From positions 1-13,457 of the forward strand of contig JAEZJW010000101.1 in the NCBI GenBank assembly GCA_023415595.1: a stretch of DNA of 13,457 nt, read 5' to 3'. Under the pieces are notes generated by a model. That model did not search any database, was not told the DNA's origin, and saw only the letters and a program-made list of their open reading frames with translations. The position numbers and the translations under genes were made by a program. This document shows, piece by piece, positions 1-7,967 of this stretch (within the stretch, counting starts at the first letter, position 1; every line of letters begins with the position of its first letter). The stretch is from Bacillota bacterium. Its GTDB lineage: Bacteria > Bacillota > Clostridia > Lachnospirales > Lachnospiraceae.

Positions 1-1478
1 AGATAAAGGCCGGCAGGATCGGACATGCCTATCTGTTTACGGGGACCAGGGGAACCGGTAAGACGACCGTGGCTAAGCTGTTAGCCAAGGTCGTTAATTG
101 TGAGAACCCGGTGGACGGCAATCCCTGTAATGAATGCAGGATGTGCAAGGGCATATCGGCACAGACCTCAATGAATGTCATTGAGATCGATGCCGCCTCC
201 AATAACGGTGTAGACAATGTTCGTGAAATCGTGGATGAGGTCAGGTATTCCCCGACCGAAGGAAAATATAAGGTGTATATCATCGACGAGGTTCATATGC
301 TTTCCACGGGAGCCTTTAACGCTCTGCTGAAAACAATTGAGGAACCTCCCTCCTACGTCATCTTCATCCTCGCTACCACGGAGGTCCATAAGATCCCGGT
401 CACCATACTTTCCAGGTGCCAGAGGTATGATTTCAAGCGAATTACGATAGATACCATCGCAGCACGAATGGCGGAGCTGATGGAAGCGGAGAAGATCGAA
501 GTAGAGGAGAAAGCACTCCGGTATGTTGCCAGGGTAGCTGACGGATCCCTGCGTGACGGCTTGAGCCTGCTGGATCAATGCATCTCCTTCTATCTGGGTA
601 AGAAGATTACCTATGATAATGTCCTCGAAGTACTAGGAGCCGTGGATACCGAGGTGTTCTCGAAGCTTCTTATGAATATCCGTAAGTCAGATGTGCCCAC
701 CTGTATTGATGTGCTTGAAGAAATAGAAAGCGGCGGACGGGAGCTGGGCCAATTTACGATAGATTTCATCTGGTACCTTAGAAACCTTCTTCTGCTTAAG
801 ACGACGGAGGGAGTCTCCGAGATCATCACGGAGATTTCCACTGAGAATCTGATGCAGCTGAAGAAGGAAGCCGGGATGATGGAAGAACAGACCCTTATGC
901 GCTATATCAGGGTGTTCTCCGAGCTATCCAACCAGATTCGTTATGCGGCAAGAAAGAGAGTTCTGATCGAGATCGCTATTATCAAGCTTTGTAAGCCCGA
1001 GATGGAGCAGAACTACGATTCACTGCTCGATAGGATCAAACAGCTGGAGGAGAAGCTGGAGAGCGGAGCCTTTACGTCAGCACCCTCACAGCATAACACA
1101 GCTGAGAGTAAACTGAAGGTTCAGAAGCCACAGGTCGTTCTTCCGGAGGCATTACCGGAGGATGTGAAGGAGGCAGCGAATAACTGGAAGGGTATTGTTT
1201 CCCAGGTTACCAGGAAAGCACCGGCCCTGGGCTCGGTATTAGCCGGCGCACCCTTAAGCATTGATGGGGGCCAGAGTCTTCTGATTGTCGTGACGAATGA
1301 ACTGGATAAGGATATCATAGACAGGGAACCTCATATGCTGTTAATCAAGGATACAATCGCACATCTGATCCGAAAGCAGGTCCAGATCAGCACGAGATAC
1401 CTGGACAAGGATAAGGAGCGGATGGAGGATGTTCCTGATCTGACCAAACTGATTAAGATGCCCATCCAGTACGAATAA
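1..1478 (+). CDS. dnaX: DNA polymerase III subunit gamma/tau (5'-truncated by window edge)
   Basis: This is the clamp-loader ATPase subunit that opens the sliding clamp and organises the replicative polymerase in the cytoplasm. The reading frame is open from the left edge (first full codon at position 3), giving 491 visible residues. By family alignment about 33 N-terminal residues are missing. Visible motifs are the Walker A loop GTRGTGKTT just inside the window, a four-cysteine zinc module (C-E-N-P...CNECRMC), the Walker B/DEVH box (IIDEVHML, around 280-305) and the SRC sensor/arginine-finger motif (around 412-420). AAA+ lid and clamp-loader collar helices follow, then a Lys/Glu-rich tau-like tail. 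I saw no obvious A-rich slippery site for a frameshifted gamma form. It is the first visible gene of a unit with ybaB and recR. The family assignment is essentially certain. Confidence 0.97.
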   Translation, partial: IKAGRIGHAYLFTGTRGTGKTTVAKLLAKVVNCENPVDGNPCNECRMCKGISAQTSMNVIEIDAASNNGVDNVREIVDEVRYSPTEGKYKVYIIDEVHMLSTGAFNALLKTIEEPPSYVIFILATTEVHKIPVTILSRCQRYDFKRITIDTIAARMAELMEAEKIEVEEKALRYVARVADGSLRDGLSLLDQCISFYLGKKITYDNVLEVLGAVDTEVFSKLLMNIRKSDVPTCIDVLEEIESGGRELGQFTIDFIWYLRNLLLLKTTEGVSEIITEISTENLMQLKKEAGMMEEQTLMRYIRVFSELSNQIRYAARKRVLIEIAIIKLCKPEMEQNYDSLLDRIKQLEEKLESGAFTSAPSQHNTAESKLKVQKPQVVLPEALPEDVKEAANNWKGIVSQVTRKAPALGSVLAGAPLSIDGGQSLLIVVTNELDKDIIDREPHMLLIKDTIAHLIRKQVQISTRYLDKDKERMEDVPDLTKLIKMPIQYE

Positions 1479-1510
1479 GAAACGTACTGTTAAATGATAG
1501 CAAACAATAA

Positions 1511-1516
1511 TATAAT
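1511..1516 (+). promoter_or_regulatory. Possible -10 box upstream of ybaB
   Basis: A perfect TATAAT lies 35 bases before the ybaB start, in the 72-base gap after dnaX. At 17-18 base spacing the -35 candidate (TGTTAA/CTGTTA) is poor. This could be a secondary internal promoter for ybaB-recR, or merely AT-rich sequence. Confidence 0.35.
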
Positions 1517-1550
1517 ATCTATATAGGAAGAGTGAAAGGAGCATAACAAG

Positions 1551-1913
1551 ATGGCTAAGAGAGGTGGATTTCCGGGCGGCGGTTTACCGGGAAACATGAA
1601 CAATTTAATGAAGCAGGCACAGCGGATGCAGAAACAGATGGAGGATAAGACCAAGGAGCTTGAGGATAAGACCTGGGAAGCAAGCGCCGGTGGCGGAGCA
1701 GTTACGGTCGTAGTTTCCGGTAAGAAGGAGATTACCTCCGTTAAGCTCTCTAAGGAAGTGGTTGATCCCGATGATATAGAGATGCTTGAGGATCTGATCG
1801 TAGCAGCAGCAAATGAGGCACTGAGGAAGATGGAGGAGGAATCCTCCGAAGCAATGGGTTCCATTACAGGTGGATTAAGCGGAATGGGTGGACTCGGAGG
1901 ATTTCCGTTCTAA
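1551..1913 (+). CDS. ybaB: YbaB/EbfC family nucleoid-associated DNA-binding protein
   Basis: This small dimeric protein (120 residues) binds DNA and is encoded between dnaX and recR in very many bacteria. The family has been linked to nucleoid organisation and recombination. The sequence starts with a Gly-rich segment (GGFPGGGLPGNMNNLMKQAQ), then a long helix with the family's typical MQ-rich pattern (KQAQRMQKQM). The core follows (GGGAVTVVVSGKKEITSVKL and a DDIEMLEDLIVAAANEA helix), then a Gly/Met-rich tail (GGLSGMGGLGGFPF). Length and order match the family. The start at 1551 is supported by AAAGGAG at 1535-1541. Its stop overlaps the recR start by one base (TAATG), indicating translational coupling. 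Nothing is unusual. Confidence 0.96.
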   Translation: MAKRGGFPGGGLPGNMNNLMKQAQRMQKQMEDKTKELEDKTWEASAGGGAVTVVVSGKKEITSVKLSKEVVDPDDIEMLEDLIVAAANEALRKMEEESSEAMGSITGGLSGMGGLGGFPF

Positions 1914-2509
1914 TGGATTATTACAGCAGTCAGATCAGCAAGTTAATAGAGGAGCTCTCAAGGCTTCCGGGCATTGGTGTCAAGACGGCCCAGAGGCTTG
2001 CTTTTCATATCATTAATATGCCGGAGGACCAGGTAGCTGCATTGTCAGGCTCCATTGTTGAGGCGAAGCGGAACATCCGCTATTGTGCGCAATGCTTAAC
2101 CCTAACGGATAAGGAGCTGTGCCCGATCTGCTCCTCGCCTGGCAGGAATAAGCACCAGATCATGGTAGTAGAGAATCCAAGAGATCTGGCGGCCTATGAG
2201 AAGACTGGCAAATATGAAGGAGTATACCATGTCCTGCACGGGGCAATTTCCCCGATGCTCGGCATCGGTCCTGCTGATATTAAGCTGAAGGAGCTGATGC
2301 TTCGCCTGCAGGGAGATGTGGAAGAGGTCATTATCGCAACGAATTCCAGCTTGGAAGGGGAAGCAACCGCGATGTACTTAAGCAAGCTGATCAAACCGGC
2401 AGGCATCAGGGTAAGCCGGATCGCCAGCGGAATCCCGGTCGGCGGAGACCTGGAATATATCGATGAAGTAACACTGCTCCGTGCCTTTGAGGGCAGGGTG
2501 GAGCTGTAA
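1913..2509 (+). CDS. recR: Recombination mediator protein RecR
   Basis: RecR works with RecO (and RecF) to load RecA on gapped single-stranded DNA during recombinational repair. The 198-residue protein shows the full family architecture. An N-terminal helix-hairpin-helix (LPGIGVKTAQRLAFHI, about residues 17-32) is followed by a four-cysteine zinc finger (CAQC...CPIC) and a Toprim domain starting at IMVVENPRDL. The conserved GVYHVLHGAISPM segment lies within it, with the C-terminal IPVGGDLEYIDEVTL motif. The start codon overlaps the ybaB stop. The best Shine-Dalgarno (GGAGG, 1896-1900) sits 12 bases upstream, a little far, so coupling to ybaB translation is likely. It is the last gene of the dnaX-ybaB-recR unit. 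Confidence 0.97.
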   Translation: MDYYSSQISKLIEELSRLPGIGVKTAQRLAFHIINMPEDQVAALSGSIVEAKRNIRYCAQCLTLTDKELCPICSSPGRNKHQIMVVENPRDLAAYEKTGKYEGVYHVLHGAISPMLGIGPADIKLKELMLRLQGDVEEVIIATNSSLEGEATAMYLSKLIKPAGIRVSRIASGIPVGGDLEYIDEVTLLRAFEGRVEL

Positions 2510-2524
2510 ATTGTATACAAAACG

Positions 2525-2557
2525 AATCGGAAAGGTATAATTATCTTTCCGATTTTT
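2525..2557 (+). terminator. Intrinsic terminator after recR
   Basis: A perfect 10-bp stem (AATCGGAAAG at 2525-2534 with CTTTCCGATT at 2545-2554) and a 10-base loop run straight into five T residues (2553-2557). It begins 15 bases after the recR stop and closes the dnaX-ybaB-recR unit. Confidence 0.88.
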
Positions 2558-2568
2558 GTTCATATATA

Positions 2569-2597
2569 TTGTAATTTTCACATTTTTTGTGTATAGT
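2569..2597 (+). promoter_or_regulatory. Candidate sigma-A promoter for the chemoreceptor gene
   Basis: TTGTAA (2569-2574) and TATAGT (2592-2597) are separated by exactly 17 bases in the AT-rich gap between recR and the chemoreceptor gene. It would give a leader of about 105 bases. Because the region is very AT-rich, chance matches are likely. I looked for a motility-sigma (TAAA-N15-GCCGATAA-like) promoter and found no convincing match. Confidence 0.4.
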
Positions 2598-2708
2598 ATT
2601 ATATATTACTACAATATTTTTAAGTAAAGTAATACCTAGTACTAATAATTTTACATTTTTAACCGGTGGTTTCAATTTAACAACACTAAACCTACATAGG
2701 AGGAATTC

Positions 2709-4730
2709 ATGCAACGACTTAAAAAGCACCGAACGCTGAAATTAAACAGCATCAAAACAAGATTGATATTGATCTTTACGGTAATTACTCTGTTGTCATC
2801 AATATCACTGGGAGTAATTTCTCTGCAGAAAGCCAGCTCTTCACTAAAGAGTGAGTCGGAGAAGGCCTTGGTTACGATGGCAGCGGAAGGTGCGAAATAC
2901 ACCTTCAGTCAAATTGAGCAACAAATGCAAATGTTGAAAATAATGACCTTGAATGAAGATATCACCAGCATGGACTGGGACCGTCAGCAGCCGATGCTGA
3001 AGTTATTTCGGTCGGGAACTGGTTTTTTGGATCTCGCAGTTGTTAGCCCCGATGGAGCAGCACGGTATTCCAATGGTGACACCGCTGAATTAGGAGATCG
3101 CGATTATATTAAGAAAGCCTTGGACGGAGAGACTAATGTATCGGACCTGATAGTCAGTAAGGTGACCGATACGGTAGTTTTAATGTACGCAACTCCGATT
3201 AAGCGGGATGGTAAGGTCGTTGGTGCTTTAATCGGACGCCGTGACGGCAATACCCTCACTAATATTGTGAATAATATCGCATATGGTAAAAAAGGATATA
3301 GTTTTATGATGAACACCTCCGGTGTTATCGTAGCCCATCCGGAAAAAGAAAAGGTAATGACGCAGTTTAATCCTTTTGAGGAAGTTAAAAAGGATAAAAG
3401 CTTAAGTTCATTAGTAGATCTATTCCAAAAGGCAATTGATGAGAAGACTGGCGTCGACAGCTATACATACAATGGAATAGAAAAATATGCAGGCTTTGCG
3501 CCGGTTGCGGAAAGCAACTGGATCTTTGTTATCGCAGCAGAGAAAACCGAGGTCCTTGCGGCAGTTCCTGCCATTCGTAATACAATCATGATCATAACAG
3601 GCATCATATTATTGTTAAGTATCATTCTGGTTTATATTATCGGAAGCAATCAGACAAAACCGATCATAAAAGTAGTGAAGCTATCAAAAGAAATAGCAAT
3701 GCTAAATATCACAAATAATGTACCTCAGAATTATCTTAATAAAAAGGATGAGGTAGGTGATCTGGGAAGGGCACTTCAGGAGATTACGGACAGTCTTAGG
3801 ACAATTATTGAAGAAATATCTGATTCCGCTGATAAGGTTTCAACTGCCTCCGGTGAGTTGACCACTACCTCACAGCAGCTTGCAATTTCTGCAGAGGAAG
3901 TAGCCTTAACGGTAGGTGAGGTGGCCAATGGTGCTGCCGATCAGGCGAAGGATATTGAAAACGGTTTTGAAAAAGCGTCGATTCTTGGTGAAACGATAGA
4001 GAACGATCAGCTGAATATTAAGGAAGTCAATAAAGCTTCTAAGAAGGTTACCGATGCCGTAACAGAAGGTTTAGAGGTAATTGAAGAGCTGTCCCAGATT
4101 ACAGAGGAGAATAATACAGCATCCATAGAAGTGCATGATGTAATCCTTCAGACACATCAGAGCTCCAATAAGATCAGTGAAGCCAGTACCGTAATTTCTT
4201 CTATTGCAAAGCAGACGAACCTGTTAGCATTGAATGCTTCCATTGAAGCTGCGAGAGCAGGGGAAGCCGGAAAAGGCTTTGCAGTAGTGGCAGAAGAGAT
4301 CAGGAGGCTGGCGGAAATGTCCTCAGCATCGACCAAAGAAATTGATCAGATTGTTGGGGAGCTTCAGGGAAATTCCCAAAATGCTATGGACACCATCAAG
4401 AAAGTAACAGCAATCACCGTCAGACAGACAGAAAGTGTGAAGAACACCAAAGAAAAGTATCTGTTAATTACTAAGGCTATGGATAAAGCAGAACAGGCTG
4501 TGCTCCGGATGAATGCCTCAGGCGAAGAGATGGAGAAGATGAAGACAGAGATCTTATTTACACTGGAGAACCTGTCCGCAATTGCTGAAGAGAATTCAGC
4601 CTCCACTGAAGAAATGTCAGCCTCTATAGAAGAGCAGTCTGCTTCCGTGGAAGAGATGGCAAGCGCCAGCGAAGGACTGACAGCGATGGCGAAACAATTG
4701 AAACAGATTATTGACAGATTCCAGGTATAG
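2709..4730 (+). CDS. Methyl-accepting chemotaxis protein (dCache-HAMP-MA)
   Basis: This is a transmembrane chemoreceptor that senses an extracellular ligand and controls CheA kinase. The 673 residues read in order as follows: a short basic N-terminus, TM1 (about 18-40), a periplasm-equivalent sensor region (about 45-285), TM2 (about 291-312), HAMP (about 313-365) and a long methyl-accepting coiled coil. The sensor has the pattern of a double-Cache domain (GDRDYIKKALDG, then a Pro-Ile...GKVVGALIG strand). The highly conserved hairpin tip (AKQTNLLALNASIEAARAGE with GFAVVAEEIRRLAE) lies around residues 500-540. No C-terminal CheR-tethering pentapeptide is seen. The start is fixed by an AGGAGG ribosome binding site at 2698-2703. 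The ligand cannot be predicted: the position next to Arg131 in the sensor is Asp, which does not fit the amino-acid-binding Cache signature. It is a single-gene unit with its own terminator. Confidence 0.95.
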   Translation: MQRLKKHRTLKLNSIKTRLILIFTVITLLSSISLGVISLQKASSSLKSESEKALVTMAAEGAKYTFSQIEQQMQMLKIMTLNEDITSMDWDRQQPMLKLFRSGTGFLDLAVVSPDGAARYSNGDTAELGDRDYIKKALDGETNVSDLIVSKVTDTVVLMYATPIKRDGKVVGALIGRRDGNTLTNIVNNIAYGKKGYSFMMNTSGVIVAHPEKEKVMTQFNPFEEVKKDKSLSSLVDLFQKAIDEKTGVDSYTYNGIEKYAGFAPVAESNWIFVIAAEKTEVLAAVPAIRNTIMIITGIILLLSIILVYIIGSNQTKPIIKVVKLSKEIAMLNITNNVPQNYLNKKDEVGDLGRALQEITDSLRTIIEEISDSADKVSTASGELTTTSQQLAISAEEVALTVGEVANGAADQAKDIENGFEKASILGETIENDQLNIKEVNKASKKVTDAVTEGLEVIEELSQITEENNTASIEVHDVILQTHQSSNKISEASTVISSIAKQTNLLALNASIEAARAGEAGKGFAVVAEEIRRLAEMSSASTKEIDQIVGELQGNSQNAMDTIKKVTAITVRQTESVKNTKEKYLLITKAMDKAEQAVLRMNASGEEMEKMKTEILFTLENLSAIAEENSASTEEMSASIEEQSASVEEMASASEGLTAMAKQLKQIIDRFQV

Positions 4731-4760
4731 ACAACACCTTCTGTCCACTGTCATAGAATT

Positions 4761-4813
4761 AAACCACCTGAACCGGAATATATTATAGAGAATTCCGTTC
4801 CAGGTGGTTTTTT
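4761..4813 (+). terminator. Intrinsic terminator after the chemoreceptor, overlapping the next gene's ribosome binding site
   Basis: The 10-bp outer stem AAACCACCTG (4761-4770) with CAGGTGGTTT (4801-4810) is extended inward by a second segment (ACCGGAAT with ATTCCGT, one bulged C). It ends in a T-run at 4808-4813. The 3' arm contains AGGTGG, which is also the only plausible Shine-Dalgarno for the ATG at 4815. Confidence 0.85.
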
Positions 4814-4814
4814 G

Positions 4815-6173
4815 ATGTACATAGGTAACCGCTCATCGATAATCGGCAAGGTATGCACCCAACAAAACGGTACGGCAAGATCTGTAGAGTCTAGCGATAT
4901 CAGCGTTCCCCCGGGATATCAGGTGGAGGTTTTTGCACAGGGCCTGGAAACACCGGTTGGTATCGTATTTACGGACGAGGGTGATCTGTTATATGCGGAA
5001 TCCGGCTATTCCACTGGGAATCCAAGGGTAATCAGAATCAGCAACGGTAATTTTGAGGTGATAGCTGAAGGCTTTCGTGTACCCATTTCTGGCATTAATA
5101 TAAGAAATAGAGAAATCTATGTATCCTCCAGAGGGGAAATTTCAATCATAAAACTGGATGGCAGCAGGCAGGATATCATCCGGGGGCTGCCCGGCTTTGG
5201 CGATTACACCAATAATCGTGTCACCTTCAGTCCGGATAATAAGATATATTTTGGTTTGGGTACTTACACGAATTCCGGAGTGGTAGGATTGGATAATGAT
5301 TGGGTATTTGAACGGCCGCTCCTCCATGATTATCCCGGTTCCTTTATCCTGATCAATGGGATTAACTATGAGACAGAGAATATTTTGATACCGGCAGAAA
5401 AGTCTACTCTTACAGGTGCCTTCAAGCCCTTCGGGGTTCCGAATACCAGACCGATCGAAGTGATCGACGGCAGAATGAAGGCGTCAGGTAGTATCTTAAG
5501 AGCTAATCTTGACGGATCAGACCTGGAACTGGTAGCCTGGGGGCTGCGAAATCCGGTTCAGCTTAATTTTGATGGCTTTAACCAGCTTTATCTGACGAAC
5601 CAGGGATACGAAAACAGAGGCAGCAGACCGATTGCAAATGCTCTCGATGAGATTCAGTTATTAAACCCCGGAACCTGGTACGGCTGGCCCGATTATACGG
5701 GAGGTATTCCGGTGAATCAGCCAAGATTTGCTCCTGAAGGAGGAGAGGTGCCCACCTTGATTCTTGCTAGTATTCCTTCCGTCCCCCCCAGACCGGTAGC
5801 CGTATTTCCCTCTGATTCTCATATCATGGGTTTTGCTTTTAATGAGAATCCCGCGTTTGGCACCGTAGGAGAAGTTTATGTTGCTGAATTCGGACAGATA
5901 CGGTACAGAACCTCAGGAGAACTGATCCGCTCAGGCTACGGACATAGAATTTCCAAGGTAGATGTCGTTTACGGCCAGGTATCAACCTTTGCCATCAATA
6001 AATCCGGCTTTCCTGCAATTGCTCCGTTTGAAGGCGGACTCGGGAGACCTACGGATGTCAGGTTCGGACCGGATGGTGCGATGTATGTCTCCGATTTTAC
6101 CTCTACCATACTGCAAAACCCTTATGAGTATCAGCCGAACACCGGCGTAATATGGAGAATCTCAAGACTTTAG
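4815..6173 (+). CDS. Glucose/sorbosone dehydrogenase-family beta-propeller protein, possibly non-catalytic
   Basis: The protein has 452 residues from ATG 4815; a TTG at 4812 would add one. It resembles the soluble PQQ sugar-dehydrogenase (GSDH) propeller family. Repeated blade motifs are seen: TPVGIVFTDEGDLLYAESGY, NNRVTFSPDNKIYFGLGT, the family-typical GLRNPVQLNFD then LDEIQLLNPGTWYGWPDYTG, and a closing PTDVRFGPDGAMYVSDF...GVIWRI blade. The active-site Arg region (GLRNP) is kept. However, where s-GDH has its catalytic His before the GRLxxGPD strand, this protein by eye has Tyr131 (DYTNNRV). There is no signal peptide, unusual for a family that is mostly exported. It could bind sugar or a partner rather than oxidise. 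The family call is good; the activity is uncertain. The only visible Shine-Dalgarno is AGGTGG (4802-4807), inside the upstream terminator stem. Confidence 0.85.
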   Translation: MYIGNRSSIIGKVCTQQNGTARSVESSDISVPPGYQVEVFAQGLETPVGIVFTDEGDLLYAESGYSTGNPRVIRISNGNFEVIAEGFRVPISGINIRNREIYVSSRGEISIIKLDGSRQDIIRGLPGFGDYTNNRVTFSPDNKIYFGLGTYTNSGVVGLDNDWVFERPLLHDYPGSFILINGINYETENILIPAEKSTLTGAFKPFGVPNTRPIEVIDGRMKASGSILRANLDGSDLELVAWGLRNPVQLNFDGFNQLYLTNQGYENRGSRPIANALDEIQLLNPGTWYGWPDYTGGIPVNQPRFAPEGGEVPTLILASIPSVPPRPVAVFPSDSHIMGFAFNENPAFGTVGEVYVAEFGQIRYRTSGELIRSGYGHRISKVDVVYGQVSTFAINKSGFPAIAPFEGGLGRPTDVRFGPDGAMYVSDFTSTILQNPYEYQPNTGVIWRISRL

Positions 6174-6187
6174 CGGATATGAAACCC

Positions 6188-6216
6188 TTGACCGTGATGG
6201 TAAAAAAGAGTAAAAT
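6188..6216 (+). promoter_or_regulatory. Sigma-A promoter for the coiled-coil membrane protein gene
   Basis: TTGACC (6188-6193) and TAAAAT (6211-6216) with an ideal 17-base spacer fit a housekeeping promoter. They lie in the 77-base gap before the next gene and would give a leader of about 27 bases carrying an AAGGGGGG Shine-Dalgarno. Confidence 0.65.
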
Positions 6217-6250
6217 CTTTAATAAATAGACAAACAAGGGGGGTATAGTC

Positions 6251-7354
6251 TTGGAAGGGAATTATAACATCTTGGCTGGTAATATAGATACTTTGAATGA
6301 AATCAAGGAAAGCCTGCTGGAGCTCCATGGATATCAGGCGAAATATGATGCTCTGACGGAAGAAGAGCAGAAGCTGGAGAAGAGTATCCAAGCGGCAGAG
6401 AAGGCCGTCGCAGAGGAAATCACATCCACTACGAAGAAGCGCAGACAGGAAATCGAGGACACCTTTGATAAGCAGATCGATAAGACCAGGGCAAGGATCA
6501 AAAAGATACGGGACAAGAGGGACAAGCGTAAGGACAGCAAGGTATCGGAACGTATCTATGAAGAGACAGCTCCCCTAAGAGAAGACAATAACCGTTTGAA
6601 GCTGGAGTCAAAGACGATTTTCAAGCAGAAGCATGTTCCGGCTTTTTGTAATACCCGATTATATTATTCCTTATACTACCCTAAATACCTTGGCGATATC
6701 GCCACTATTCTTTTTACTCTGCTTATGACCTTGTTTATTATTCCTTGCGGGATTTATTTCCTGGTCCTGAAGGAGGACAGAATACTCTATCTGATTCTGA
6801 TCTACATTGCCAGTGTCATATTATTCGGCGGGCTTTATCTACTGATCGGTAATCTGACGAAGGACAAGCACCCGGATGCCATGAAACAGGTCGGGAATTT
6901 AAGATCCCAGATCAGAAGCAATCATAAGAAGATGGATGTCATCAGAAAGAACATAAAAAAAGATCGTGATGAAAGCGGTTATGGACTCGAGAACTTCGAT
7001 GAAGAGCTGGCGAGACTTGGTCAGGAGGAAGCAGAGATTGCCACTCAGAAGAAGGAAGCAATGTTAACCTTTGATAATACGACCAGCCAGGTGATCGCTG
7101 CTGAGATCATGGGACGGCAGGAAGAGAAGCTGGCTGCCTTAAAAGCGGACTATGACTCCGCCTGTTTGGAAGCAGGCAGAGCGGCGGACAAGAGTAAGGC
7201 CTTAACCATTAAAATAGCCAGTGAATATGAACCATTTATCGGGAAAGACCTTATGTCTCTGGAGCGCCTTGATGCATTGACGAATATCATCCAGGCCGGC
7301 AATGCTTCTAACATATCCGAAGCCTTGGCCTTCTATCGTCAGAACATGGGCTGA
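6251..7354 (+). CDS. Uncharacterised coiled-coil protein with two central membrane segments
   Basis: I do not recognise a family. The 367-residue protein has a long, highly charged N-terminal helix-forming region (about 14-125, rich in Lys/Glu/Arg with heptad-like spacing). Two adjacent hydrophobic spans follow (about 148-172 and 177-200), split by a short KEDR turn. A second long charged coiled-coil region runs from about 212 to 320, and the C-terminal end is less charged. With a tight hairpin of two helices, both coiled coils should lie on the same side of the membrane, probably the cytoplasm. The start is a TTG at 6251, chosen because AAGGGGGG (6236-6243) is placed 7 bases before it. The gene has its own promoter and ends 9 bases before the convergent yyaC stop. 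The topology would suit a membrane scaffold, but no function can be assigned. Confidence 0.85.
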   Translation: MEGNYNILAGNIDTLNEIKESLLELHGYQAKYDALTEEEQKLEKSIQAAEKAVAEEITSTTKKRRQEIEDTFDKQIDKTRARIKKIRDKRDKRKDSKVSERIYEETAPLREDNNRLKLESKTIFKQKHVPAFCNTRLYYSLYYPKYLGDIATILFTLLMTLFIIPCGIYFLVLKEDRILYLILIYIASVILFGGLYLLIGNLTKDKHPDAMKQVGNLRSQIRSNHKKMDVIRKNIKKDRDESGYGLENFDEELARLGQEEAEIATQKKEAMLTFDNTTSQVIAAEIMGRQEEKLAALKADYDSACLEAGRAADKSKALTIKIASEYEPFIGKDLMSLERLDALTNIIQAGNASNISEALAFYRQNMG

Positions 7355-7363
7355 TGCATTGTT

Positions 7364-7945
7364 TTATAAGGCAACCGCCTTTAAATGACTGATACAGTAG
7401 TTGATTGCCAGACAGATCTGATCTGCCATGGACATAACGACATTCAGCCGGGTAGTCTGAAGCATCATGTGGTCCAGAAAACCGGAGAAATTAACAATAC
7501 CGGTGATAAAGAGGTCTCCCACCTCGGGCAGATCTTTATCTACTCCGGCACCGGGCTTTAAAGGCCCTTCCCCTAAGGTAATATAGCCGATATGATCGGA
7601 TTTTCCCAAAGAGGCATCGATTGCAATGATAAACGCATCTTCATGCGTTTGATATATTCTTGCAACGGTGTCTTTTAGGTTTTTAGCATGGACCGGCTCC
7701 TCCAGGGTTCCATAGACATAGTAATTATGCAGTGTTTTATATTTAGACAGCTTATATCCGATAATAGGTCCGAGACAGTCACCGGTAGCCCTGTCAGATC
7801 CGATGCACAGGAAGATTATTGTTCTGTTCGAGAGAAATTGTTCCCTCATCAGGTCGGATAATGTACGGCCCAGTTCATAGGCTGTATTTTGCTCGCTCGA
7901 ATTAAAGTATGTTATTCTGTGCTTACTTTTTAAGAAAATGCTCAT
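7364..7945 (-). CDS. yyaC: YyaC-type spore protein (DUF1256), GPR/HyaD-fold putative protease
   Basis: The 193-residue product matches the YyaC sporulation family of spore-forming Firmicutes, related in fold to the germination protease GPR and to hydrogenase-maturation peptidases. Diagnostic features are the CIGSDRATGDCLGPIIGYKL segment (about residues 47-66, with the two family Asp residues), the VYGTLEEPVHAKNL segment and an IIAIDASLG strand-loop. A GPLKPGAGVDKDLPEVGD stretch and an IVNFSGF segment follow. The substrate is unknown even in model species. On the minus strand the ATG at 7945 is preceded by GGAGGT (7951-7956) with a 5-base spacer. It is convergent with the coiled-coil gene. Its presence indicates that the organism forms endospores. 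Confidence 0.93.
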   Translation of the reverse strand: MSIFLKSKHRITYFNSSEQNTAYELGRTLSDLMREQFLSNRTIIFLCIGSDRATGDCLGPIIGYKLSKYKTLHNYYVYGTLEEPVHAKNLKDTVARIYQTHEDAFIIAIDASLGKSDHIGYITLGEGPLKPGAGVDKDLPEVGDLFITGIVNFSGFLDHMMLQTTRLNVVMSMADQICLAINYCISHLKAVAL

Positions 7946-7967
7946 AATAAACCTCCATGATGCGGAG

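Noticed and set aside
168..578. Minus-strand open frame of 136 codons within dnaX
   Set aside because: It lies fully antisense to conserved dnaX coding sequence, has no recognisable protein features, and is a shadow frame.
850..880. Programmed frameshift site for a short gamma form of DnaX
   Set aside because: Only short A-runs occur (for example AAGAAGGAAG); there is no A-AAA-AAG-type slippery heptamer with a following stem.
2558..2708. Motility-sigma promoter or c-di-GMP riboswitch before the chemoreceptor gene
   Set aside because: No TAAA-N15-GCCGATAA-like pair and no GEMM-type conserved core were found; the stretch is simply AT-rich with one moderate sigma-A candidate.
7363..7386. Small hairpin between the convergent genes as a bidirectional terminator
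   Set aside because: The stem is only 5 bp (AAGGC/GCCTT) with mismatches outside and no real T-run on either strand, so the support is too weak to list.
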